A DNA stretch of 64,000 nt from Eudorina sp. 2006-703-Eu-15 (taxonomy: Eukaryota; Chlorophyta; Chlorophyceae; Chlamydomonadales; Volvocaceae): positions 764,501-828,500 of the forward strand of contig BDSI01000049.1 of the NCBI GenBank assembly GCA_003117195.1, given 5' to 3'. Positions 46,201 to 57,110 of this stretch are shown piece by piece. Below the pieces are notes generated by a model. That model ran no database searches. It was not told the DNA's origin and saw only the letters and a program-made list of their open reading frames with translations. Made by a program: the position numbers and the translations under genes. Positions within the stretch are counted from its first letter, which is position 1; every line of letters starts with the position of its first letter.

Positions 46201-49200
46201 GCCGCACAGGCGGCTGGCGTCTCGTAGGGCGCGGCAGCGGCTGGCACGACGCTGCAGGAGGGCCGCAAACACGTCCACCACGGGGCGTCAAAATCCAAGA
46301 GGGAATTCTGGATGTGCCGGGGTTCGTGCCTGGGTTGGGCCCTTTTTTTCAGCTACCCAGAGAGAGGAGTGCCGCAACCGCCTGCTGGAGGGGCCCTACG
46401 TCTCCCCCGCTTACGGCAGCAGCGAACCCAACACGCTGGCGAACACGGGCGTCAAGCGCTCAAGACTCTAGCATGACGGCGCCCCCGGAATACAGAATGG
46501 ACTATCCAAGACCCATATCCCAGAAGGGTAGGGCGGAACGCGCTTTGGTTAGCGCCAGGGCCCTCCCCGGCCTCACCAGGTGCCCCACGCCCCGGCCACC
46601 CCGCCACTGCCCCTCCTCCTCCTCCTCCTCCTCCTCCGGCGGTCGGTCCACCGCGGGCGTGTGTCCCAGCTGCTGCAGCAAGGCGCCAAAGTACGCCTCC
46701 CGCAGCCCGCTCAGCAAGATGTCCCTGCCGCTGCTGCCGCGCAGCCGCTTCAGCACGAAGCCCGGCGGGCCCTGCGCCGCGGCGGCGGCGGCGCTGGCCG
46801 CCCCAGCCCGGCTGGACGTCGCGCCGGGCGCGTACGACGGCGGATGCTGCCGGCCGCCGGCGCCTCCGCCGCCGCCAGCAGCCTCACGAGGCGACGCCCC
46901 CGCCGCGTCCCCACCGGCCGCATCCGCCGGCCCGGTCTGCAGCGGAAAGCGGTCGAGCCGCCAGGCGCGCCACACCTCGCCGAAGTGTCCCTGCCCAAAC
47001 CGCTCCCGCAGCCGGTAGGCGTGCGCGGGCGCCGACGAGCTCCGAGTCCGCCCGAACGGATCACGGGCCGACCCCGCGGCGGCTGCCGGGCCTGCGCCCT
47101 CGGCACCGCCGTGCCGCGCCCGATCCTCGAAGGCGGCAGCAGCGGCAGCGCCGGCGCCGTCAGGATCATCGTCCGTCACGAGGTGCAGCGCCCCGTCCGC
47201 GAGCCGCACCCCGTGCGCCCGGGGCTGGAAGCGCAGCTGCGGACCTCCCAGGACAGCGGCGCCGGGGGCCGCCGCGACCGCCACGCCGCCACTCCGAGAC
47301 GCCGCCGCCGCCGCCGCAGATGCCTCACCCGGGCCTACGAGTTTGACCACCGGAGGGCCCATGTCCGAGGGGTCGTCTGTAACCGCATAGCCGCTGCCCC
47401 CGCCGCCGCCGGTTGCGGACCCCGCTCGCGCCGTGTCAGGGGTTAGCCAGACGTGGTCGGAGGACGACGCGTCGGCGGCCTCCGTCATGCTGTGCTGCTG
47501 GCGGTCGTCATCGTGGTGGTCGTTCAGCAGCGCCCGCCCGCGTCGGGAACCCACGACGCCCAGGGCGCTGGCGGCGCCGAGGCCGCCGGGGTCGGGTGCG
47601 AGGTACGGCATCGCCATCACCAGGTTGAGGTCGAGGTCGAGGTCGCGGTCGAGGTCGAGGGCCGGTTCGTGGGGGTGGCGGTAGCGCGGCTCGCGCTCGA
47701 CGGCCCGCTCCAACGCCTCATCGCGGTAGCGAGCAGCAGGGCGGTCCCAAACCGCCGCCGCGTCGCCGGGGGCCGTCGACTCGGGCCCGGTCCGCAAAGC
47801 GACGCTGCCTCCTCTGGGGCCAGCAGCAGCGGCAGCGGCGTCCGGCTCGGTGGCCTGCGGACCGACATCCCTTTGGGGTGCGTTATGACGGACCGGCGCG
47901 GGCAAGGCGGTGTCGTGCTGCTCCTGGCCGCCAGTGCCGCCGATGTCGTAGGCTGTGGGGAGGTTGGCGGTCGCGGCGGAGGCGGAGGCGGCAGCGGCGG
48001 CGGCGCCATGGTGGCTGGCGGTGCCGTACAGGGCCAGCTGCAGCGGCACCGACGCGATCTCCAGCAGGAGTGAGTGTGTACTGCCGTACGGCATGACGAG
48101 CGCGCGGGGGCCGCCCCAGCGGTCGACGTCGACTGCGTTGCCGCCCTGCGGGCACACCCAGCAGCAACAATATCATTGGATGTTCACGTTAACATGAAGA
48201 AGAGCACTGGTAAAGGTACATGAGCCCGTAGGAGGGGCCGTTTCTGCCGCAGCGGCATTCCCCGAACAGGATCGCGGCTCACATCCGACGGGCACCACTG
48301 CCTCGGATGCTGATGATGACTTGAAGCAAGCCTTCCGGCCGCATGACGCCCGGGAGTCCAACCTCCCCGCTCCCCCCTAGCCTGTACCCACATGATCCGA
48401 GTGATCCCAGTGCAGACAACTGCGGCAACCGCCAACGACCCACCAACGACCCGCCAACGACCCACCAACGGCGCCGCACACTCCCCGCTGGGCAGCTGCA
48501 CGCCCGCGTCGCGCACGACGGCCGTGCCCGCCGACGGTGTGTCGTACATGTCCAGCGATCTGGCACAGTACGAAGTCAGGTGCTCGAAGAACCATCGGGC
48601 GGGGGCGACGCCCCCTGATGGTGCGGACATCATGAAGGTTGCCGCGCTGCAGGGGGAATGGCGCGAGGGAGGGGGCGGAGATTTGAAAGAAAGATGATCT
48701 CAGTTCTCAGATGAATGCGGAGGGGCGCGGGGGCAGTTGGGCGCCTAGGTTGGGTCCCACGGAGTCGCGTGAGGCAGTCTGAGCAGGGAGCAGAGCAACC
48801 AGCCTAGCCCACTCCCGACTTGAGCAATTTACCGTACACGGCTCCGTTGGCAGCAGACATTAATGTGAATAAATGAAGGGCAGCATCGGTTAGAGCAGAG
48901 CTGCTGAGGCCGATGCTCAAAGCAAGCATCAACGGCGAGATGACAAACCCACACGCATGTCAGGTACGGGCCGTACGGCACCCAACCAACCAGCTGGCCG
49001 CAAGCGAGCGTGTCATGCACCGTTGATGGCGTGGCAATTTGGAGGAAGCTGTCGCAGAGCGGTTGGTTTTGCAGTGATCGCGCGTTGAGCGTTAGGTGGT
49101 TGACAGTTGGCGGATCCATCTGCCGTACGTAGGAGCATCTGGCTTGCGATATCTAAGGCAAGCGCTTTCCTGCTGAAAGCGCTTCGCCTGGTCGATTCAA

Positions 49201-50027
49201 TACGATCCAGGATATTCACAAATGTTGGAATTAATGCGGAACAACTCTCTGTAACAGATATTGTCGTTACACAGTGTGATGCTGTGTCGGTGCTCAGGCC
49301 GCCAACAGTAGCAACAACTAGGGAGGCACTGCCAGGCTTGATCACCCAGGAGCCCGACCTATAGCCTAGGGTTGCTGCGCCGTTCCACTCAACCTGCACC
49401 AGGCGAAGTGTCGTGGGCGCATGCTTGCCGTTGGCTGCACATGACAAGCGCTGGGCCGTCCGACCCGCACATTGTTGTACTTTTAGGATTTCCGAATGTG
49501 GACGCCTGAAACATCTAGGTTGCCGTACGTGGACAACGGTCTTCAAGTATGGTGAGTTGGTGACGGTACGGCAGGTCGGCACGGGCGGACTCGGCCCATC
49601 GCATATCCGGTCAGACAACCGCCCACACAACACCCACCCCTCGTGCGTTGGTTGTACCCGGGTTCTGTTTCTGGGTTTGGTCTTTTTTCAATATCACCCA
49701 CCCGTCGAAGTCACTCAGCCGCCATGGCGCCAGCATCTCGCCGCCGTGCAGGGAGCCGTGCACGTGCACGTGGTTCGGCGGGGACAGTACGGCGCCGATC
49801 CTCTCCGCCAGCACGTAGCCGTACGATGCCGCATCGACGTCGTCGTCGTCACCCTCCGGGTCAGCCCCGCCCGCGGCCTCTTCCCCATATGCCGCGTCCA
49901 TGCCGCCGCCTTCGCCACCGCGGCCACCTCCGGCACCACGCCCACCACCATCGCCCTCGCGGCGAGGACCTGCCCTCTGGGCCGCCGCCCTGTCCGAATC
50001 AACGGCGGGACCGGCGCATGTGCCAGC

Positions 50028-50059
<32 letters not shown>

Positions 50060-53000
50060 GCGTCACCGATTGCGCGCCGCCACCACCCGCCCTTGGCAGC
50101 CCCGCGCCCACCGGGTGCTGCGGGCAGACGAGCGCGACGACGCCGCCGCCACCTCCCCTGGAGCGCTCTGCCGATGATGACGATGCTGCCGGTGCCGGCG
50201 ACGTCGCGGTGCGGTCGTCCGCCCCATCCGCGTCCGCCGTCGCCTTCGTCGCCTCTTTCACGCCTCCCGACCGGCCTCCGCCCCCGAGGTCCCAAAGCTC
50301 ATCAGCTCCGGGCGCCAGCCGACAGAGAGACTCCCCAAGCCGCCGCAACAACCGCCGCGCGGTCGACAGGAGCACGTCAGCGATGCCACGGGGCAGCATC
50401 CAGCCGAGCTCGCCGCGCCCACGGCCGCGCTGCGGCGGCGGGTCCCGGGCGGCGGGGAGCGCCAAGACGGCGTCCCCGCTAAGACGGGCGGGAGGCGCCG
50501 GCGGGCGCGTCGCTGAGACGGATCGGCAGCGGAGCTGCTGAGTCATGAAGTGCCGTACGGAGATTGCTGCAGTCGGCGCTGCGGCCTGACCCACCCGGGC
50601 CAGGACCGCGCCCCCCGGGGCGACTGATGCACCATCGGTGTCGGACAGTGCGGGCCGTCGTTCCGGGGCGACGGAGTCGGTCCCAGCCTGCTGCTGAGGG
50701 GAGGACAGCTCCAGAGACGTGGCGGCGTCCACCAACGAGGCACCGGCGGCGGCGGCGGCTGAGGGTGTCGCCGGGGCTGCTGCGAGAGTCGGAACCGCAG
50801 CGCCGTTGTCGTGGGTTTGAAGAGGAGGACAGCTGGGGGCAGCAGCCCGTAAGCTGGGCAGCTGCGTGTATCGGGTTCGGCAGGACAAGACGCCCACGTT
50901 GGTGTGACATTTATGTTCATAGTTGATTCGGGGGTGCTGCTAGTTTCGCAAGGATGAAAGATTTCAAGGTAACGGCCAACGGAGGACGGCTCCTCGCCGT
51001 ACTTCATGCGCCATTACTTACCAACCCAAGGGGACATTTTCTGCAGACAATCAGTGCCCCAACGGTAACCACAGATATCCTATCGGGAGGGTTCAGGGAT
51101 CAAAATATCTGACGTCACAACAGTAGATACAAAAGCCGAGAACCCATAAATAATTACGTAAAATAATAAACAATAGATATATTAATATCCGCAATATTCA
51201 CAATACAGATGATCTGTATGTCTGCGGGCTGAGGGAATCGAACCCTCGACCTTAGGATCGCCCAAGTCATACCTAAGTATGAGACCTACGCGCTAACCAG
51301 CTGCGCCAAGCCCGCTGATGTAAATACTAGAAATCTCAGTATATATAGTTGCAGAATTTCTGAGTTCCTAGAGAACACAATAAAGGTTGGTCCGATTCCC
51401 GTACCCCGGACTTTTCAGCTGTCACATACCTTAACAACGACAGCTGCCACGTTATCCATCGATCCGCGGTTCAGGGCCTCTTGCACAAGACGAACAGCGG
51501 ACTCCTGCACCGTCCGCCGCTTCAGACGTCTGTGCGATGGCGCGCGTAGAATCTGAAAGCAGGGAACAGCCGGTGCGTTGGTGGTCCTCATTGTGTGGCG
51601 CAACATCACGACGGTAGTTTGCGGATCGCATGCTACCTGATGCGTAGGGGCCGCGCGGCGGGACGACTCTCGGGACGGTTGCGGTTGTTCGCTGCCCCTT
51701 TACACTCGCGCAAAGGATTCCCCCTGTTGCGTCCCTGCCGACGCAAAACAGCATACCGTACCTGTGAGCTGCAAGGATCCTCCACTCCGTCCGCCTCTTC
51801 AAGGATGTGGGACGTGGCGACATTCAGGTTGCAGTCACAGCAACCGGCCAGGCCATCTTGACTTCTATCGCGGGTCGCATCGGGCGCGCCGTCTCCGGGC
51901 GGTGCAGTGAGGGCGGTGCGACCCGTGTCAGGTGCCTGAGTAGACCCCGCGGCCGCGGAGTCGGGCTCGGCTGGGCCCAGAGCTATCGCCGGTGGCGGGG
52001 GCGCAGTCAGCGGGGGATCAGCGGCCCCCGTCAGCTGCGCCGCCACATGGTCACACATATCCTAGCGGTACAGTGGGAGGGGAGATGAAAATAGGATAGG
52101 GTGCGGCAGCGGGGAGGCGGGCGCCCAGGGTTGGAGACAGTCGCACGGGCAGTTTGCTGATCACCGCGGAGATCGCCGGTATTGATGAGCGGCGCGAGAT
52201 CAAAGCATCAAGCTGTCTTGCCCTCGCCCGTCCTTAACGTTCCCGCCCGTCCTTTTCGTGGGTGTGCAGGGCACTGCGCGCGGGGGCAGCAGCGATGCGG
52301 TGCAAGGTAGGAGAGAGGGTAGCTGGCAACGACAGGGACGCTGCCTCAGGTCCGCGGGGGCCGCACCACGGGCTGTGAATCCTGATAAGGCAACCACCAT
52401 CACGGGCCGCGAGTACTACTACAACCACCACCAAATTGTCGGCAGCCCAAAATCGAGAAAAAAGTCACTTTCGTCTTCCCGGTGTTGTCGGGTGGCTCCC
52501 GCCGCGGGCTCGAACAGGCTGCACCGCACCGACGGGCCGCGCACCTGAGGTGTCATCGTCTCCAAGATGCCGTCAGACGCCAGCAGCAGGTGCGGCGCCA
52601 GCTGTAAGTCGGTACCGCTTGGCCCGGGAGCAGCACGGGACGCGGCAGCAGCGCGGCAGCGCAAGGCCCCGAGTGCGGCTGCCGCTTGCCTTGCAGCGGT
52701 TGCGCTCCCGCCCTCCTCCAGCCCGCCGTCGCAGCCGTCCCCCTCGTCACCCAGCAGCCAGGGCCCGGATATGTCCGGCTCCGAGGTGAGGCCGAAGGTT
52801 CGGTACTGCAGATCTCCAAACGAACGCGACACCTCGAGGTCGCCCATGAGGCGTGGTGTTCCACCTGTGGGAGGGGAGGAGGCATGAATCAATGAACGGG
52901 GTTGGCATGAATGAATGAACGTTACAGCGGACCCCGAGAAGGGATCAACGGTGTATTACCAGGGCAAGCCCCAGCAGGCCCCACCGACGAGGCGGCAAGA

Positions 53001-54606
53001 CACCTCCACACCTCAACGCCGCAAAAGAACCACATCAGGCCATGTGGGCATGTCGGCCGGGCACACGACGTGTGCGGATCACGTGTTGTGAATTTCCGAT
53101 TTGCGGGTACACCCTTGCGCGAATTAGAATGGGTCAGCACACCGTCATCTCGTCTTGCGAGGGGTGCGGGGCCGCCCCGGAGTCGTCCCTTCGCACACCG
53201 TAGGTGGAGGCTCCCCCTCCGTAACGGAACAGCAATAATCCCAAACGGTATCAGCCCGACCTGCCGTCGTGGGTGGCTCCACCCTGCCTCCGGCCGCCGT
53301 CACCCGCTGCACCTCGCCCTCGTTCCGCATGTCGTGGCTTACAGCCACCACCTCCGCCACGAAAGGGCCGCCGCCGCCGCCAAGGCCATCCACGCCAGCC
53401 TCGGAGCCAGCGCCTCCAACCCGCGCGGCAACTGCGCCGCGCTCCTGCTCCTGCACGCGGCGTCTGCTCACACGGCCGTGGCCGGCCTCGCTGGCCCTAT
53501 CCAAACCTTCCAGACCGCCACCAACACCGCTGCCTGGCCGGACGTCTCCGGGCGGTGCCGGGACACATAAGACCGCCGGGCTGTTCCCGAGACTCGCTAT
53601 CCACAGTTGACCACACCCAGGGCCGCCAACCGAGGTCGCACTACGCGGCTCTCCAGCTAGCTTCCCGCCGGCACTGCTGCTGCCGCCGCTGTTGCCGCCT
53701 CCGCAACGGCTGCTGCCAGCATCACCGCCGCCCGCCGCAGTGGACTTTGGCTCCATGCAATCGGTCGGCGGCATGCGTGGAGCGGCACCTTGCCCCCCGG
53801 CATCCACTGCCGTCGATTCGACCGTCCAGTTGTTGCCGCGCGGCCTCCGCGCTGCGCCCGCGTCCCAAGCGGCCACGGCCACCACGGCCGTGGAACCGGC
53901 ATCCCAGGAGGCCGCTGCGGCCGCGGCCCTCAGCGCCCGCAGCCGGGCTGTGGCGCTGCCCGTCCCCGCACCAGCTGCTTCCCCGGAGAGGAACAAGCGT
54001 GCTGGATCAAGCGCCGCGGTGCCTGTCACCGCGGATGGTGGGACCGCAGGGCCCTGCGCGCTGCCGGCCGCCAGCAGATCGTCGTCCGGCTCCCGCTTGA
54101 GCTCCGAGTCCAAGTCCCGAAACGTGCGCTGCAACGCCGTGCGGATTCGGAGATCGCTGGCGAGGCCACCCCACCTGCGGAAAACGTCGAGATGGCACCG
54201 CGGCGTGAAGGGGGCGCGTCCACAGGAGCGCGTCCTGGTGACGCATCACCTCGCACGGCCGGGAGCTGCCCAGCACTCTCCGGCGTCTCCGGTCAGATGC
54301 GCCCACGAACGCACGAAGCAACCCGCCCACAGAGAAATCCAGATCCCGAAATCGCAGTATCCGATGGTGGATCTTTAACCACCATCGAAATATGCGATGC
54401 GGGGACTGGACATCGCGCGCGACGCCGTGTACGGCACCGCGTTGCAGGAGCGCACTCGCACCGATTGACGACTTGGTTTCCGCCGTCCGCCTCCGCGGAC
54501 TCGCTGGTTGGGTCACAAAGGTGCCAACGTAAGTACACGTGTAAAGCGGCTTCGAGGTAGGAGCTGACTGCTGCGGAGCCGTGGCCATCAAATACGGCCC
54601 ATACTC
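40571..54606 (-). CDS. PP2C phosphatase-Ser/Thr kinase fusion protein
   Basis: Seventeen exons join with all phases matching (2,088 residues from the first recognised exon): 54606-54462, 54174-53261, 52864-52545, 52061-51762, 51552-51430, 51040-51022, 50779-49702, 48646-48466, 48145-46577, 45975-45526, 45375-45256, 44917-44394, 42766-42667, 42218-42087, 41737-41623, 41323-41238 and 40663-40571 (TGA). The phosphatase half shows VFDGHGS, LWIASLGNSPAVLC, LMGDLEVSRSFGDL, LLASDG and SMDNVAAVVV. The kinase half shows FGQGHFGEVW, FVLKRL, GLREAYFG, ITHRDIKPEN, LIDFGSA, EYAPPEAL, YDIWSVGVV and ALQHAYF, so both catalytic sets look intact. The same domain order occurs in land-plant PP2C51-type proteins. 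Long Ala/Gly/Gln/Glu inserts split both domains. The N-terminus is unresolved; MEDRAGAW at 54928 is a candidate first exon but its phase does not join directly. Confidence 0.87.
42031..42070 (+). repeat. GATCCAGCATCCAG minisatellite
   Basis: Short array of CCAGGATCCAGCATCCAG-type units in the intron between kinase exons 42218-42087 and 41737-41623. Confidence 0.75.
42931..44312 (+). repeat. 14-bp minisatellite array (about 100 copies) in kinase intron
   Basis: Tandem GAGGCAGGCGACCC units over about 1.38 kb, with scattered 13-bp units that drop one C, a few truncated units and two GGGGCGA-type interruptions near 43095 and 43920. It lies wholly in the intron between kinase exons 44917-44394 and 42766-42667. 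It is open in all frames, giving spurious frames of 500-720 codons. A 41-base G-run interrupts it at 43217-43257. Confidence 0.97.
43217..43257 (+). repeat. Poly-G run of 41 bases
   Basis: An uninterrupted run of about 41 G inside the 14-bp array. In the kinase transcript it is poly-C. Its exact length is likely to be inaccurate in any assembly. Confidence 0.9.
48431..48471 (+). repeat. Tandem repeat carrying duplicate splice donors
   Basis: Repeats of CCAACGACCCA/CCAACGACCCG adjacent to the 5' splice site of the PP2C-kinase exon 48646-48466. On the coding strand GTGGGTCGTTGG and GCGGGTCGTTGG alternate, so an identical GTGGGT donor recurs about 23 bp further into the intron. Confidence 0.75.
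51223..51315 (-). tRNA. tRNA-Met(CAT), elongator type, with 19-nt intron
   Basis: Reverse strand: acceptor stem GCGGGCT pairs with AGCCCGC, D arm GCGC...GCGC, anticodon loop CTCATA, variable loop AGGTC, T arm GAGGG-TTCGATT-CCCTC, discriminator A. An intron of about 19 nt (starting CTTAGGTATGAC) follows the anticodon at the canonical position 37/38; splicing leaves loop CTCATAA. Elongator tRNA-Met genes of plants and algae typically carry such an intron. A TTTT run occurs about 65 bp downstream. The gene sits inside the intron between PP2C-kinase exons 51552-51430 and 51040-51022, on the same strand as that gene. Confidence 0.95.
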
Positions 54607-57110
54607 TGCAGGTGTTTTGGGAGTTACAACGGGATCAGCTCAAAAAGACGAGGCCATTCCCAACATTCGTGCTTTCAGGCGCTGTTAACTACGCATTTGT
54701 TCATCAAGTCCGCCAGAGAGGTGAGCTGGGTCGTGCAAGTGTGTGTACGGCACGGTGCCATCTTACGGACGGTTTGCACAGTTTTCCGCATCTCTATAAA
54801 TGTCAAGTCTTACGGATACCTAGCTCACGGTAAAGTGACTGGGTCGAAATGGTCGATGCAACACCTCACCCGAACGTTGTCGAATCATCTGCGCACGCGA
54901 AGGTCCATGCTCCGGCACGGTCCTCCATCTACGGTTATCGCGGTATCTCAAAAATCTCCCATACATGCTTGAGTTGGTTTCCTAACTTACATGCAACCGT
55001 CTGCCCCGTCGCGTTGCCATGCCCGTACAGTGCGGGTCGAACAAACTGCAGTTCCTTGGTCCATCCTCCGGAGAAGCGCTCAGAATAGTTGATGATACAA
55101 TGAGGAAAGTACAAATTACTTTAAGCCGCAGCGCGCATTGTGATACTACGGGCAGTGGTGTATTGGCCATTTGCAAGGCATTTCATTTTCGAATTTTTAT
55201 GAGTTCGTCTTACTTGGATGTAAGGACGGAAGTTGAGACACAGTGTCCTCGTACTGGCAGTTTCGGAGCGGAACAAGGCGGTACAGCGCGGGAAACAAGA
55301 CCCACATGTTATGCATTTCACCGCGCTCCAAACGAGATTTGCGCCGTGCACGTGGTAAAGTTCCTTTGGAGTTTCCTAGTCTAGGGCGAGCTTGCGTGTT
55401 TCAGTCCTTGCAAGCAGCTTTCTAGCGCAGATATTGGCGGGACAACAGGGGTCAATGGGGACTTGTGGGAGCGATTGCGCTGGTCACTACGCACGAAAAA
55501 CATACTGTCTGGGTGGGGTTGCGGCCCTCTGTCATTTTTGTTCGTGGCGTTGAGGTGTGAGGCTTAATCTTGTCGGTGGGGCCCACTGGGGCTTGCCGGA
55601 CCCTGGTACAAACCGTTTATCACTTTTCGGGTCTAACGTTCATTCACTTCATACTGCAGCCTGGTCGGTCTCAAAATGAATGAATCAACGTGACAGCAGG
55701 TCTCAATGCAGTGTCTGTCCTCAAACGTGTCCTGCAGCGACGTGACGCGTATCCTTGTTTGTACGGCAGTGACGTGCCCTGGCGGACTATCCTCCTGGTA
55801 TGTAGCTGAGTGTATGCCGTGTCGAACTATTTGTTTTTGCGCGCAGCTTGCAGGTTTTAAATTGCAATATGTATGGAACTACCGTTGAGAGATTTGGTGC
55901 CTACCAAGGGGCAAACGTGTCGGAACAAGCGACGCTGAGGGTTCGAGACCAATAATGCTGGCTAGCTGGGGAAGGAGTAATCTACATCCGGACGAGCCGC
56001 GGGCAGTGCGGGCAGGGAGCCCAGCATCGCAATCCTTCGTCACCTCCTGTTTAGACCGAGACGAGTCTTAGACCGGCCGGGCCACGGAGGTTTGCGCCAT
56101 TAGTGCTCGAGACACCTGCCGGCATCACGGAAATACGTCGGCGTGTATGTGGGCCGCCACACGCCACCAATGCACCTCGTTTGGGCCCGCGTCCATCAGG
56201 TCCAATCGCAAAGCCGGCCACCCAAGCCGTGTCACCGGCATGCCATTCAGGTCGGCGGCAGGCATGATGACCGAACGCCGCCACACTCCCGCTTTCGGAA
56301 TCCGCTCCCGTCCATCTGAGTCTATCTGGGCCCTAGCCAACATCCCGGGGGCTAACCCACCGGCCCACGATCAACCACCCGAAACGAAGGACTGTCTTCT
56401 CCGCGTGGGGTTTGGAGCCTTCTGTGCCCATCACTTACTACAACGGGCAGCTTGACACAAAGAGAGTGAACGGCCCCCCGCGAGGTTGCCCTGCGAACGG
56501 TACCAGTGCGACACCCTGCGTTGATGACGGGGCTTCGCCGGTATGACCGACAAAATATACACCCAGCTATGACTCCCAAATAAATTTGGCTGTTCTTACT
56601 CGCCATCATAAGATAACATACTCAACCTACCCTAACCTACCAACCCTGCCAGCTTTTGCAGCGTCCTCGGCTTACATTGTTGCAATACCGTACCCAGCAG
56701 TCCTTACACGCGCTGCCCGCCAACCAAGAGCGACCTGCCTTACCATCCGCCGCATGCAGTCCCCTCAGCCCACGCTCGCTGTCCCTCGCTGTCTGCATGC
56801 CAGTTCTGCGTCCTGCGTTACCTCACGTGGCGATCCGAGCCCTTCCGAGTTCCGACTCCCAATGGTCAGAACCCCGGAATGTACACCTGGTACACCTCGA
56901 ATGGGTCTCGTTAAACGCCTCGGGGGTGCACTAGACGACTCTTTGACGTTTGGGGGGCAGGCACCAGATGAAGAAGGATTCCGGGGTGAGCAGGGTTTGT
57001 GTGCGGGTGGGTTTGTCTTCGGCGAGGAAACCTGCCCGAGCCAAATCAGGTTTTACCCAATGCTCTGTCGACGTAGAGAGCAGTCCCCCCTTCTCGTCCA
57101 CCCTTAGCCC
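54607..57110. other. Spacer upstream of PP2C-kinase gene
   Basis: Should include the missing first exon(s) and promoter of the PP2C-kinase gene and the 3' UTR of the gene ending at 57111. From about 54600 to 56000 it is AT-richer. Short reverse-strand frames at 56050-56343 (e.g. LARAQIDSDGRERIPKAGVW) do not match a family I recognise. No gene is supported. Confidence 0.45.
56672..56676 (-). terminator. Possible poly(A) signal TGTAA
   Basis: Reverse-strand TGTAA about 435 bp past the stop of the gene ending at 57111. Assigned by position and by the volvocine consensus only. Confidence 0.3.

Larger units (their letters stand above)
41238..46600 (-). other. Kinase domain C-lobe and inserts of the fusion gene
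   Basis: Sub-annotation of the fusion gene. The exons from 46577 downward carry the hinge (LPDLWLVFGDAGRSLHDLIY), catalytic loop, activation segment and C-lobe. Between the HRD and DFG motifs lies an insert of more than 100 residues with a polyglutamine core (about 44700-44745). Between hinge and helix D a Glu-rich then Gln-rich insert is encoded at about 45600-45720. These inserts are expected to be disordered loops outside the catalytic core. Confidence 0.7.

Noticed and set aside
49643..50541. Forward-strand frames of 210-280 codons opposite the PP2C-kinase gene
   Set aside because: Shadow frames in GC-rich DNA opposite a phase-consistent exon; content is Pro/Arg-rich with no motif.
56051..56343. 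Reverse-strand frame (LARAQIDSDGRERIPKAGVW) as possible retroelement gene
   Set aside because: Looks protein-like but I cannot tie it to any family, and no neighbouring coding segment supports it.
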